Source: Agarophyton chilense
Lineage: Eukaryota > Rhodophyta > Florideophyceae > Gracilariales > Gracilariaceae
Direction of reading: 5' to 3'
Length of the DNA stretch: 64,000 bases
Assembly: GCA_030374765.1 (NCBI GenBank)
Contig: JARGXX010000115.1
Location: 744,001 to 808,000, forward strand
The notes under the pieces were generated by a model. The model had not been told where the DNA came from, did not search any database, and worked only from the letters and a program-made list of their open reading frames with translations. The position numbers and the translations under genes are program-made. Each line of letters opens with the position of its first letter. Position 1 is the first letter of the stretch. Shown here one piece after another: positions 43,102 to 52,465 of the stretch.

Positions 43102-43434
43102 CCGGAGCTTCCGGTAGAATGTAAGGCGGCGCCACTAGGGCGCTTTTGCCAGTAGTGAGAAATAAAAAGAAGAGGGGCGCCTTTCCGACGCCCTTTCCGA
43201 AGTCCGCTTCTTTCTTTCCGGAGTACCGGCCTTCTACCGGGGTTCCGGCGTTGCAGGGAACCAGCCTAGCTGGGAGTTCCGTGTTTAACGGTGGGCGCTT
43301 CGCGCGCGGACCAGGTAACTGGCACGACCACCAACGACGTTGGGATAGCGTGAGCGGTTGCTTCCTTCCCCGCGTTGGGGCATGGACGGAGATGGCGCGT
43401 GGCGCCATCAGCCATTCCATTCCGTGTTCACGGT

Positions 43435-43641
43435 TTATCCCTCTTGGGCGTTTACCAGCGTGGCTGGGAGTGCGGTCCCCGCAAGGCGGTGGTATCGCAT
43501 TACCGCAGAGCGCGGGAGGTGCTCGATGGGCTCCGGAGTGTCCCACTCCGGCCCGTATCCGTACCAGCGGGTCCGGTACTGGAGCACCCCGTGCCCATCG
43601 TAGCTATGTCCGACGATTCGGTCGAGGACGTACTCCTGCAC
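43435..43641 (-). CDS. Chromodomain of the young chromovirus
   Basis: Contains EYVLDRIVGHSYDGHGVLQY and RTRWYGYGPEWDTPEPIEHL, the complete three-strand plus helix pattern of a chromodomain with its W-G-P-E-W-D-T-P-E core. It lies at the end of the integrase region, partly overlapping the long frame in another reading frame. It would bind modified histone tails and steer integration. Confidence 0.9.
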   Translation of the reverse strand: MQEYVLDRIVGHSYDGHGVLQYRTRWYGYGPEWDTPEPIEHLPRSAVMRYHRLAGTALPATLVNAQEG

Positions 43642-45731
43642 GTAAACTTGCCGGCCTTGCCAGGTGGTGGTGACCCGAGTTTCAGCGCCGCATGGTGCTG
43701 GGCTCGTCGTCGCCTGTTCCGGGTCACCCGGTTTGTCATTCCGCTCTGTGGTTGTTGCCGGGTTGCCGGGGCTTCTGTAGCGCTTCGCGGAAGTTGCCGG
43801 CGCGGCCGGGTTGTGTTTCCGCTGGGCGGTAGGGGCTCTCTGAAGTCCGCTCTTACCGCGAGTTTGCGAGGGTCCTTCCGTCTTGGTGACGGTTCGCCGG
43901 AGGCCTCCGCTTGATTTGCGGCATGCGGCTTTCCCATTGGTGGGCAGTTTCCGCTGTGCGGTGTGCCGTGGGCGGTGAGTGGTTCACCGTCCCGGCGATC
44001 CGCCTCCGCGGGGTGGCTGTCAGCCAATGACCGGGATGCCGGGTGCCCATTGGTCCGATCTCCCGCCCGGGTCACGTGACCTTGAGGACGGGTGATCGGG
44101 CCGTCGCGGACGGTTGGCTCCGATTCTTCGGCAAGGGAGGCGGTTTTCGACTTGTCGTTGCGCCCCTTTTCCCCCATGGGGTTCGTACCGTTCTCAACGG
44201 AGTGGCTCGCTAGACCTGCTTGCGCAGCGCCCGCCGGAGTACTGGTATCGACCGAAACGCTCGGTGTGCGACCGCGAATGTGCGGGGAGCCCTTAGTTGC
44301 TTCCACGCGATGCGGAGCGTCCGTAGGGTCTCGCTTCCCGGCTTCGGGTCTTCGAGCGCCTCGGTTCCCCTTGCGGGGTTGCGTGGCGGTCGGATTGACC
44401 GCCGCGTCTCGCGGGAGCGGAGTGGCGTCCGGCGACGATGCCGGATGCCCGCTCGGGGGCCTTGCCCGTGGTGTCCGGTTAAACTTCCGTTGCGACGGCG
44501 ATGCTTCCGCAATTGAGCGGGTCCCCTCCCCCTCCTTAGACGGAGCGACGGGTGATGGTGGGCTAACCGCATGGCGGGTATAAATACCGCTGTGCGGCGC
44601 CCGTAAGGGTAGCTGGCCGCGAGGGCCAGGTGTTTCCGGCATTGCCGGTGGTTCCGATAAAGTCGGTATATCGGAGAGACCCCGTGAGGGGTGCAGTACC
44701 ACGGCGGGGCGTGGTGCCACCGTTGTACCCGTGGTATCCGAGGCCGTTTCGACGGGGGCTGATGCGTTTTCCGCCTGCGGCGGTGGGGCGGCTACGATGC
44801 AGTCTTGTGAAAGACGTTCGTGGTCGCCGTTCTTGTCCACCACAACGGTGCCGGGGAGGGAGGACACGACCCGGAACGGACCTTCAGCAACAGGCGAGAG
44901 CTTGTGACGCTTGTCGGTCCGGGGGTTGTAGTACTCCCGGCGAACGAACTCGTAGGTTCCCGGCTTGGGCGGTGCCGGTAGTGGTCCGCGTAAGCGGATA
45001 TCAAAATCCCGCTTGTAGGCGGCCTGGGCACGTTCCATGGACTTCCGGGCGACCGGTACGAGCTTGGTAAGCCAGTTTTTCCACTTGAGGCGGTATTGAC
45101 CCATGGATGGGAAAGAGTTGACCCTGTGTTGGGGTTCGACCGCCTCTGGCGGGGGTGTCCTGGAGAGCACAAGCTCGAAGGGAGTCAGACCGGATGTCCG
45201 GTGAGCCTGCGTGTTGTAGGCATTGGTGATAGCATCAGAATAAATGTCCCACGTCATTGGGTGATCGGATACGTAGGAGCGTAGCGACGCGAGTAGGGTG
45301 CGGTTGAAGCGTTCCACCTGCCCGTTTGTTTGCGGGTGGTAGGTGGTAGTAAACAGGTTCTTGACGTCGAGGATGCGGCAGACGTCCTGAAAGAACTTAG
45401 AGGCGAACTGCTTACCGTTATCGGATAGAATCTCTATCGGAGGGCCATAAACGAACGCCCAGTGCGTAACGAAGGCGTTCGCAACCGTGAAAGCGGTGAT
45501 CTTCCGTAAAGGTACGGTGCGCATCAGCTTCGAAAAGCGGTCAGTGATAACCAAGAGGAACTTGTTTCCCTTGCGCGTCTTGAGTAGAGGCCCAAGAATG
45601 TCGATTGCGACAAACTCGAGGGGCGCCCTTGCGGGGAAAAGCTTCATCCGTTTGGAGTGCTTCCGGAGTTTCACCCGGTTCTTTGCGCATTGGGTGCAGA
45701 ACTGCACCGTAGCGTAGCAATCAACCGCCAT
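43500..45731 (-). CDS. Chromovirus integrase with long Pro/Arg-rich tail
   Basis: A 743-codon frame. The zinc-binding end shows FCTQCAKNR at residues 11-19. The catalytic core has FVAIDILGPLLKTRKGN (Asp), EILSDNGKQFASKFF (Asp) and YHPQTNGQVERFNRTL (Glu), a complete D-D-E set in the first 170 residues. A GPF-type module follows (HKLSPVAEGPFRVVSSLPG, about 285-305). From about residue 330 on it is low-complexity Pro/Thr/Arg/Gly sequence until the stop, which may be partly an out-of-frame shadow of the region leading to the chromodomain. It inserts element cDNA in chromosomes. Confidence 0.9.
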   Translation of the reverse strand: MAVDCYATVQFCTQCAKNRVKLRKHSKRMKLFPARAPLEFVAIDILGPLLKTRKGNKFLLVITDRFSKLMRTVPLRKITAFTVANAFVTHWAFVYGPPIEILSDNGKQFASKFFQDVCRILDVKNLFTTTYHPQTNGQVERFNRTLLASLRSYVSDHPMTWDIYSDAITNAYNTQAHRTSGLTPFELVLSRTPPPEAVEPQHRVNSFPSMGQYRLKWKNWLTKLVPVARKSMERAQAAYKRDFDIRLRGPLPAPPKPGTYEFVRREYYNPRTDKRHKLSPVAEGPFRVVSSLPGTVVVDKNGDHERLSQDCIVAAPPPQAENASAPVETASDTTGTTVAPRPAVVLHPSRGLSDIPTLSEPPAMPETPGPRGQLPLRAPHSGIYTRHAVSPPSPVAPSKEGEGTRSIAEASPSQRKFNRTPRARPPSGHPASSPDATPLPRDAAVNPTATQPRKGNRGARRPEAGKRDPTDAPHRVEATKGSPHIRGRTPSVSVDTSTPAGAAQAGLASHSVENGTNPMGEKGRNDKSKTASLAEESEPTVRDGPITRPQGHVTRAGDRTNGHPASRSLADSHPAEADRRDGEPLTAHGTPHSGNCPPMGKPHAANQAEASGEPSPRRKDPRKLAVRADFREPLPPSGNTTRPRRQLPRSATEAPATRQQPQSGMTNRVTRNRRRRAQHHAALKLGSPPPGKAGKFTCRSTSSTESSDIATMGTGCSSTGPAGTDTGRSGTLRSPSSTSRALR

Positions 45732-45760
45732 AGCGGGCCAATAGAAGTCCCTTCGCAGGG

Positions 45761-47242
45761 TTAGATAAAGTTTTCTCCACCGGAGTGTCCCCCGAGGGTC
45801 GGGTAGTATGAGAGGTGGAGCACCTTGGTTTGCAGGGTGTGGGGGACCACGATCTGGGATCGGTGGTCCACCGTCCGGACGAGGTAACCGATGTCGATTA
45901 CCTCGAACGGGAGGTCCTCTCCACCGTTTAGGCGGGCCCGTATGCGCGTGCAGAACGGGTCGCCGAACTGTTCTCGGATCATCTCCTCGGTGGAGATGGG
46001 TACAAAGGTCCCGGGTACGGGTGTTTCATTCTCGCGCGCTGCGAGTAGCTCATCCATTTCCATGGTGTCCTCCCCGGTTTCGGGCCAATCCGACTCCGTC
46101 GGTGTTTCCCCTTCCAAGGTGAAGCACGGGATCTCGTCGACCTCCGGGTCGGCAGGTGCTTCACCTGTCGTAGGTAATCGAGAGAGGGCGTCCGCTTGGG
46201 TGTTCTGGGCACCCTTTTTGTAGACGATCTCGAAGTCGAATTCCGCTAAGCGGAGGCGCCACCGCATTAAGCGGCCAGAAGGATCTGCGATGTTCAGCAG
46301 CCACCTCAACGAGGCATGGTCCGTGTACACGGTGAAATGAATGCCCATGAGGTATGGGCGCAGAGTGGATAGCGCCCAGACCACTGCGAGGCACTCCTTC
46401 TCGAAGACCGAGTAGTTGCGCTCGTGGACGTTCAGCGTGCGGGACCAATAGCCAATTGGTTTGCATTCCCCCTCGGGGGTGGTTTGGAACAGTGTGCAGC
46501 CCACCTGGTGGTCGCTGGCGTCGGTGTCGATGGAGTAGGGAAGCCCAGGTTTGGGCAAGGATAGGATGGGAGCTGTCGTAACTGCCTTAATCAAGGAGCG
46601 AAAAGATTCGGACTGATCGGTGGTAAATGGCGCAACCTTCGGTGGCTGGCCCTTCCAGAGTAGCGCGTTTAGCGGAGCGGCGATATCCGAGAAACTCGGT
46701 ATAAACCGTCGATAGACGTTGACCAGACCTAAAAAGGATCGGAGCTCCGTTTGAGTACGGGGCTCCTTCGCCTCGCAGAGGGACTTGATACGAACTTGTT
46801 CGATCATTAACCGTCCTGGACGGATGACGTGCCCGAGATACTTCACCATGTCGGTGAAGAACTCGCACTTCCTCAACTTGAGGTTTATTCCTGCGTCTCG
46901 CAGTACGGTCATCACGTCCCGCACGTGGATCAGGTGATCGTCCAGGTTTCTGGAAAAGACAATGATGTCGTCCACGTAGACAAGGCACGTGCGCCACTTG
47001 AAACGCGACATCAGTATGTCTATTGCCCTTTGAAAGGTGGCCGGTGCATTGGTTAAACCAAACGGCATCCGCTTGAAGCGGTAGGAACCCGAGTGGCAAA
47101 CAAACGCGGTTTTGTCTCGGTCCTCTTCCCGGACTGTGACTTGCCAGTAGCCCCAGTTAGCATCCAGAGCGGTAAACACGGTAGCGTCCCCGAGCGAGTC
47201 TATACACTCGTCCATGCGCGGGATCGGGTAGGTGTCCCTCAC
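45761..47242 (-). CDS. Chromovirus reverse transcriptase-RNase H
   Basis: A 493-codon frame: RT fingers and palm (YPIPRMDECIDSLGDATVF, ALDANWGYWQVTVREEDRDK), catalytic LVYVDDIIVFSRN (YVDD), KYLGHVIRPGRLMI and SFLGLVNVYRRFIPSF (thumb), RNase H with SIDTDASDHQVGCTLF, YSVFEKECLAVVWAL, FTVYTDHASLRWLL and KGAQNTQADALSRL, then the tether leading to integrase with an HLSYYPTLGGHSGG zinc-type end. All catalytic residues I can check are present. Copies the RNA genome into DNA. Confidence 0.93.
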   Translation of the reverse strand: MRDTYPIPRMDECIDSLGDATVFTALDANWGYWQVTVREEDRDKTAFVCHSGSYRFKRMPFGLTNAPATFQRAIDILMSRFKWRTCLVYVDDIIVFSRNLDDHLIHVRDVMTVLRDAGINLKLRKCEFFTDMVKYLGHVIRPGRLMIEQVRIKSLCEAKEPRTQTELRSFLGLVNVYRRFIPSFSDIAAPLNALLWKGQPPKVAPFTTDQSESFRSLIKAVTTAPILSLPKPGLPYSIDTDASDHQVGCTLFQTTPEGECKPIGYWSRTLNVHERNYSVFEKECLAVVWALSTLRPYLMGIHFTVYTDHASLRWLLNIADPSGRLMRWRLRLAEFDFEIVYKKGAQNTQADALSRLPTTGEAPADPEVDEIPCFTLEGETPTESDWPETGEDTMEMDELLAARENETPVPGTFVPISTEEMIREQFGDPFCTRIRARLNGGEDLPFEVIDIGYLVRTVDHRSQIVVPHTLQTKVLHLSYYPTLGGHSGGENFI

Positions 47243-47263
47243 AGTGACGGCATTGAGGCGGCG

Positions 47264-48676
47264 TTAGTCAACGCAAAACCGCCACGTGCCGTCAGCCTTG
47301 AGGGCCAGCACCACCGGTGAAGCCCAAGGAGATTGGGCGGGCTCGATGACTCCAGTACGGAGCATCTTGTCCACCTGAAATTCTTCCTCCTCCCGAGCCT
47401 TCGGTCCCGCCCTGTAAGGGGGTTGTGCAACCGGACGTGCGTCCGGTCGCAAGTCTATCCGATGTTCGGTTGTATTGATCTCACCCAGTGAGCCGTCCCA
47501 CATTGTGGTAAACTCGCGTAGCATTCCGCGTAAGCGGTCCCGGTGTGAGACCGGTATATGACTCAGGTCCAGGTCCTCGAGGGCCTTGGTCGGGTCTATC
47601 TTATCGTAGCTCGTAGGCTGTGCCCTGGTGTCAGGTGTGGGAACCGACGAGGTCGGAAATGCATCCGTCTTGACGGTTTTATCGAGCGCCAACTGCTGTG
47701 CCTCCCCGGAGGTTTCTGCACCGGATACCGGGAGACCATCCTCGGTAGAGGGAGTTATTCCGAGTACTTCGGCAGCCGTCACCTTTGTAGGGAGCATCGC
47801 GAGCGGGTGCGGCGTCACAGACCCAATGACTTGGTTCTTTGCCAGCGTCTGGGGAGCCTTTCCCAGATTGGCAACCAACACCCTGAAAGGGGAATTCGGC
47901 GTGACTTGCACGATTCCGTTCGCAACGGTTAACTGAAATTTCTCGTACAACGAGGGCAAGGGCTGAACAACCCGAAGACCGTGTTGACGGGAATTGACTG
48001 AAACCATAACCTGGCTCTCCGGGGGTATGGTGACTGACGAGGCAACGCGTAGCTTCGTAGAATCCCGGTTCACCGGTGTGGGTTCCTGCGCAGCAGGTAG
48101 AGGAACGTGTTTCCTCGATGCCCGCTTCAGCGGTTGACGAACAATAGGGACGGTCGATCCGTCCTCAAGTTCCACCTGCTTAAGGCGTGGGCGGATGGCG
48201 TCGACAAACCTGTCGCAGTAGTCACATCCCAGTATAACTGGCGCGGCCAGCGAGCGGCACACAATAAAAGTTAGTTTAACCACCATCCGCCCTAGCCTGA
48301 CGACCAGGTCGATCACACCAACCGTTTTCAACGGGTTGTTATTGGCGTCTGAGACGTCGGGTACCGTTTCAGAACGGATGAGTGACCGCAATGGCGGGGG
48401 TAAAACCAATTCCACAATAAAGTTCGGCCCAGCACCTGTATCCAGGACAGTGAGATATCTCACCATAAACTGCGTGTGCAGACCAAGGTCAGCGTAAATC
48501 TTGTAGTTACGCTTGGCCATTACCAAGAATCTATCCGGGATCCGGTTATTTCTAATCCGTATCCACGGTCGACGCAAAACACCGAGGTGTTTAGAGTCCG
48601 CGTCTGCGGTGTCCTTCCTTGTCAGGAATTTCACCGGGGAGCGAGGCATCGGCGCCTCGGGCGTCGTTAGCCTCAA
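47264..48676 (-). CDS. Chromovirus aspartic protease and N-terminal RT
   Basis: A 470-codon frame. Retropepsin motif LTVLDTGAGPNFIVE at about residues 69-83 and VILGCDYCDRFVD at about 139-151. The last 80 residues (TEHRIDLRPDARPVAQPPY, MLRTGVIEPAQSPWASPVVL) start reverse transcriptase. It matures the polyprotein. Similar throughout to 10156-11271. Confidence 0.9.
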   Translation of the reverse strand: MRLTTPEAPMPRSPVKFLTRKDTADADSKHLGVLRRPWIRIRNNRIPDRFLVMAKRNYKIYADLGLHTQFMVRYLTVLDTGAGPNFIVELVLPPPLRSLIRSETVPDVSDANNNPLKTVGVIDLVVRLGRMVVKLTFIVCRSLAAPVILGCDYCDRFVDAIRPRLKQVELEDGSTVPIVRQPLKRASRKHVPLPAAQEPTPVNRDSTKLRVASSVTIPPESQVMVSVNSRQHGLRVVQPLPSLYEKFQLTVANGIVQVTPNSPFRVLVANLGKAPQTLAKNQVIGSVTPHPLAMLPTKVTAAEVLGITPSTEDGLPVSGAETSGEAQQLALDKTVKTDAFPTSSVPTPDTRAQPTSYDKIDPTKALEDLDLSHIPVSHRDRLRGMLREFTTMWDGSLGEINTTEHRIDLRPDARPVAQPPYRAGPKAREEEEFQVDKMLRTGVIEPAQSPWASPVVLALKADGTWRFCVD

Positions 48677-48711
48677 CTCTGAGGACGCCTCTACCGAAGG
48701 GGAGACTCCCT

Positions 48712-50802
48712 CTATTCTTTTCCCTGTACAGGGTCCTGGTCGGGCGAAGGCCCGACTTCCTCGGCAACGAGTGCATGATTCCTTTGCACGGTAGCTACCG
48801 CAGGAGCGGGTTGAGATCCACCAGCGTGGTTTGGCGCTGGTGCGGCGCGTGCCGGCTGAGCCGGTTTGTACCGAGAATTCGGAGTGTGAGCCAATGCGTT
48901 GGAGAAGTCCGTCTTCGCGCGGAGATATGACGTGAGTGGCACGGAGCCCTTCTCCTGCGGGAAGAGGGCTTCGTAATTATCCACCACTCGCGCCATATCG
49001 CGTAGCGATAAAAGGCATTGCGGGGAGGTGTGCCCGCGCTCGTAGCACAGGTGGCACACCAACGTCGCTCCGGCGTTTCGCGGTACGGCATTCCGAGCAT
49101 CGGTGTATCTTCCGGGTTCCCGGTTTCCAACCCATCCATGGCGCTGACTTCGTGTCATTCCGTTCGAGTACGGCATACGAGGGGCCGGAGTGCGGCGGTC
49201 ATTAATGTAAAAGACCTGCCCGTTCTCCGTGTCCCTTGCGGTTGAGTCAACCGAGCCATCCGTCGTAGACGGTAATTCCGTTGTCGGAATAGATAAACCA
49301 TCGTGATAGATGACATTCATATTGTCATAACCCTGTTTGGGGATGCCATCCGTCGCAAATGACGGTGAAGAAGAGTCCGACTCAAGCAGCAATGCCTTAG
49401 CGGCCTTCGACCGGGTTTCCGGATTGCGTGCACGTAGTGTATCTCCCTCTGGGCGGGCAAACTGTACGAGTTCAAGGTAGGTCACCTTCGGCTCTTGTTC
49501 CCTGTAACGGGCGACAAGAGTCTTGATGGCTGGATCCAAGCCATCAATGAACATCGTACAGCGTTCCCCAGCGGGGTATACATTACCACAACGGTGGAAA
49601 GCCTTATTCAGGCGTACCGAGTAATCGGTCTCGAGCTCGCCGGAGCGTTGTCGAGTGTCTCGCAAAGCGAGTATTGCCGCTTGTATCGCGGAGTTGGTTG
49701 CGTAGGAACGCAGGAGGTACTGCACGGCCTCGGGCCAGCAGGTCACACCTCCTTCGGAGGCTCGCGACGAGCCCCGAACCGACAAAAACTGATCTTCAGC
49801 GACACTCCGTACAAAGTAGGGTAGCGCCACGTAGGCTTGTCCTTCGTTCATTCCGAGTATATCGGCTTCTGCTACAAAGCGGTGTAGGAAATCCAAGACC
49901 AGAATTGGATCATCCCCAGTAAACGACTGGTTACGAAGTGAAAGCTGCATCCGCTTGATGCAGTCTTTCACTTTACCCGTGTCACGTGGTGTCCGACCTA
50001 AAGAGGAGTTTTCTAGCCGGTAATACCGGTAGGACAGGAGTGTCCTGTGCAGAGGGTTGGTGGGCTTCAAGGGTTCGAGGCCCGGATGTCGCCGACCCTC
50101 GGGGCGCGACCGGATGGCCCCGTAGGTGGCAGAGGACCGCTTTGAGCGGGAAGAGCGCCCATAGCGATCCTGTGGGTCATCGCTCACCGACGAATCGGAA
50201 CTCTCCGAGTCACTCGGTTTACCGTCCGACTCAGATGATGAGTCGGACGGGTGTCCGTGCTTACGGTTAGAATCCCGGTTCTTCCGGCTCTTCCGGTTCC
50301 GCGACTGGGTCTCTCTATGAGACACAACCATTCTAGCCGCGTTCCCGGGCGAGGTTAACGTCCTCTCGACCGACTCAAGTCGGCTTCGGAGACGCTCGAA
50401 GCGATTCTCCATACCTTCTGCGAAGGAAGACGGAGCGCCAAAACACTCGAGTAGTGTATTGACGTCCGACCTCAATACGCGGAGATCCTCGGCTAACTCA
50501 CTTGTAGGGGGGTTAGCGAGGCTTCCTCGTAAAGAGGTGAACTCCCTCGAGAGGGTATTGTGAGCAGCCGGCAGGGAGCGGAGCTGCTCTTCCAAGCGTA
50601 CAACCCGCGCTTGGTCGACCAACCGCGGAGGCGGAGAAACCACCGTTGCGACGGTCGTTAACCCGGAATCGGGCTGCGGGTCTTCAGTGCCGGTGACCGG
50701 TATCTCCCGGGAAGCCGGTGTTGGAGCCAGGGCCTGTGGAACATCAGTGCCCCTGGTATCACCGCTTTGGCGGGAACGGCTGCGTGTTGCAGGAGGCTCC
50801 AT
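48712..50802 (-). CDS. Chromovirus Gag with zinc knuckle
   Basis: The ATG at 50802 (MEPPATRSRSRQSGDTRGTD) lies about 120 bp inside the primer-binding motif and gives 696 residues. N-terminal Pro/Ser-rich part, a coiled-coil-like stretch (LVDQARVVRLEEQLRSL), a Ser/Asp/Lys-rich basic patch (HPSDSSSESDGKPSDSESSD), a retrotransposon gag domain around residues 270-480 (ILVLDFLHRFVAEADILGMN, FVRSVAEDQFLSV, YSVRLNKAFHRCG), then CCHC knuckle CHLCYERGHTSPQC near 615. It builds the particle and binds RNA. Open throughout. Confidence 0.92.
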   Translation of the reverse strand: MEPPATRSRSRQSGDTRGTDVPQALAPTPASREIPVTGTEDPQPDSGLTTVATVVSPPPRLVDQARVVRLEEQLRSLPAAHNTLSREFTSLRGSLANPPTSELAEDLRVLRSDVNTLLECFGAPSSFAEGMENRFERLRSRLESVERTLTSPGNAARMVVSHRETQSRNRKSRKNRDSNRKHGHPSDSSSESDGKPSDSESSDSSVSDDPQDRYGRSSRSKRSSATYGAIRSRPEGRRHPGLEPLKPTNPLHRTLLSYRYYRLENSSLGRTPRDTGKVKDCIKRMQLSLRNQSFTGDDPILVLDFLHRFVAEADILGMNEGQAYVALPYFVRSVAEDQFLSVRGSSRASEGGVTCWPEAVQYLLRSYATNSAIQAAILALRDTRQRSGELETDYSVRLNKAFHRCGNVYPAGERCTMFIDGLDPAIKTLVARYREQEPKVTYLELVQFARPEGDTLRARNPETRSKAAKALLLESDSSSPSFATDGIPKQGYDNMNVIYHDGLSIPTTELPSTTDGSVDSTARDTENGQVFYINDRRTPAPRMPYSNGMTRSQRHGWVGNREPGRYTDARNAVPRNAGATLVCHLCYERGHTSPQCLLSLRDMARVVDNYEALFPQEKGSVPLTSYLRAKTDFSNALAHTPNSRYKPAQPARAAPAPNHAGGSQPAPAVATVQRNHALVAEEVGPSPDQDPVQGKE

Positions 50803-50924
50803 GCTAGGCGGTTTCCTTGGGATTGGCCACACCGTCTCGACGGAAGAATAGAAAGCAAACCGGTGAGACCGGAGAAACCCCGTTAAACGGAAAACAACCT
50901 CAGAGAGGACACAAGCGGTCTTGA

Positions 50925-50943
50925 CTTCTAAGTCGGGAGACCA
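50925..50943 (-). other. Primer-binding site of the young chromovirus
   Basis: Minus strand TGGTCTCCCGACTTAGAAG, three bases inside the 5' LTR, identical to 13592-13610. Confidence 0.8.
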
Positions 50944-50946
50944 ATT

Positions 50947-51810
50947 TGTAGGACAATGCCCTCAAGGCGGGAAACCTACGAAAACGTCCGGATCTTCCTC
51001 TCACGAGGTAACCGGCGCGGTAGAGCCCTCTCAGGGATCGGCGCGCAATGCCGGGTGTAAGCTGGAGCCGAACCGTCGCGACGGGCGCAGGGAGGCTGAA
51101 AGAAGCCGAGAATATCCGCCGAAGTGGTGCTTGCGTATCCTCTGAGGAGGCAAAACCCACGAGGGTGGCGAGCACGACAGGTGTCAGTGCGAGCCGCAAG
51201 AGCGGGAATTGCCCAATGAAGGGGAGGAAAAGGGGAGGAAATGGGAACGGAGGCAAGAGGGCGAGGTTGACCACGAGTCGCAAGAGGGGACTCGGGAATA
51301 GCCGGCACTGCCGGGTGTAGCAAACCGTATACACGGGCGGAACCACGAAAGTGGGAATAGATACCCAAAACACGAAGGCTGCTTGAACGTCCAAGGGGGT
51401 TGGGAAGCCGTGCACCACGGGAAATCCCTCCGTGAGGAGTTGTATATCCGCGCAGGCGGTTCGACCGAGAGCCAAGATCTGGAAGACCAAGATCACCCTT
51501 GTTGGGGAGACTTTACTGGACCGGCGGCCGCGAGGCCGGCGGCCTAAGTACTGTAGTCACCGTAGAATAGAATAAATAATATCTATCCTAAATAGCTAAA
51601 TGTCCGTCTAACAAAAGGGGCCAATCTGGCGCCCACGTGTCGCGCGGGCGCTGCAGCCACGTGTATGGCACCCGGACCCGCCGGTGCATCACCGGCGTTC
51701 CGGGTGTCGCCGTGAAAACGGATTACTCCTACTCATAACGAGGTTGCACGCCGGAGGCTTCGGAAAAAACTTAAGTCCCCAAGAACCTCCCTGGAGGACG
51801 TTGCTCTTCA
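50947..51810 (-). repeat. 5' LTR of the young chromovirus (864 bp)
   Basis: TGTAGGACAATGCC to TTGCTCTTCA on the plus strand. Flanked outside by CATCG (51811-51815), matching 40601-40605. Confidence 0.95.
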
Positions 51811-51815
51811 CATCG

Positions 51816-52465
51816 GTCTCCAGGGGTAGCGGAGCTTGGACTCCACCAGAGGCTGATCAAAAGGCAGAGGAGGCATGAAAGGGCTCGTGATAAGCGCCTG
51901 TCGATAGGCCCAAGAAGAAGTGCCCTCTGTACAATTCTGAGGGTGTGTAAGGGGTACTGTCGACTAACTAGCGACTGTTTTGTAATTGCTTGACGCAGGA
52001 TGTCGACAGGATGGGCTAAAAAGCATTTCATAAAGAAGGTACGTCACAGAGATAGGTTCTCATCGTCAAGCTGCAAACTTTTGACTCGACCTAGAACTGG
52101 AATTATGAATAGATTTTTTGTCGATCTGCTAGGATCTACATGCGTTCCGCGTTCCGAGTTTCGCGTTCCCCAGCAGTTTCCCTGGTTGGTAGTGCGGCAG
52201 CCTGTCTGGTAGTGCGCTCATTAATTGCAGAATTGGCGCATTTGTCTCTGGTGAAACTTGCACTTGCTTTTTCAGAAAGATCTTTCAACCAAATTCTGAG
52301 AGAAAGTTCATTTCAATGTAAAAAGTTGGATCCCGACATCTGAGTAGTTTTCCAAGATTCGAGAGTTAACGTTCCATAGTTCGCTCAAGATCCTTCGAGT
52401 AATGGTTGGATAGTCGGCATCACACTATCTATGTGTTCTGGCATTTGCTGTAACCCAAAATCAAC
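51816..52465. other. Right flank of the chromovirus, possible exon remains
   Basis: Open and Arg-rich for about 130 bp after the LTR (HQRLIKRQRRHERARDKRLS), then a branch-like CTAAC and a GACGCAG acceptor near 51990-52000, then an ATG segment MSTGWAKKHFIKK followed by GTACGT. This looks like spliced coding sequence but I cannot name the protein. From 52050 to 52465 nothing is seen. Confidence 0.35.

Larger units (their letters stand above)
40606..51810 (-). mobile_element. Ty3/gypsy chromovirus, young, 11.2 kb, with antisense ORF
   Basis: Read on the minus strand: 5' LTR 50947-51810, primer-binding motif 50925-50943, gag 48712-50802, protease and start of RT 47264-48676, reverse transcriptase-RNase H 45761-47242, integrase 43500-45731 with chromodomain 43435-43641, then on the opposite strand a 591-codon ORF 41326-43101, purine tract 41279-41293 and 3' LTR 40606-41278. 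CATCG stands at 40601-40605 and 51811-51815, a perfect 5-bp target duplication. LTRs are about 98% alike where they align, so insertion is recent. It looks nearly whole, with about two breaks. Confidence 0.96.

Noticed and set aside
42668-43546. 292-codon minus frame rich in Pro, Arg and His.
   Set aside because: Low-complexity chance frame from GC-rich sequence opposite the antisense ORF; no domain.
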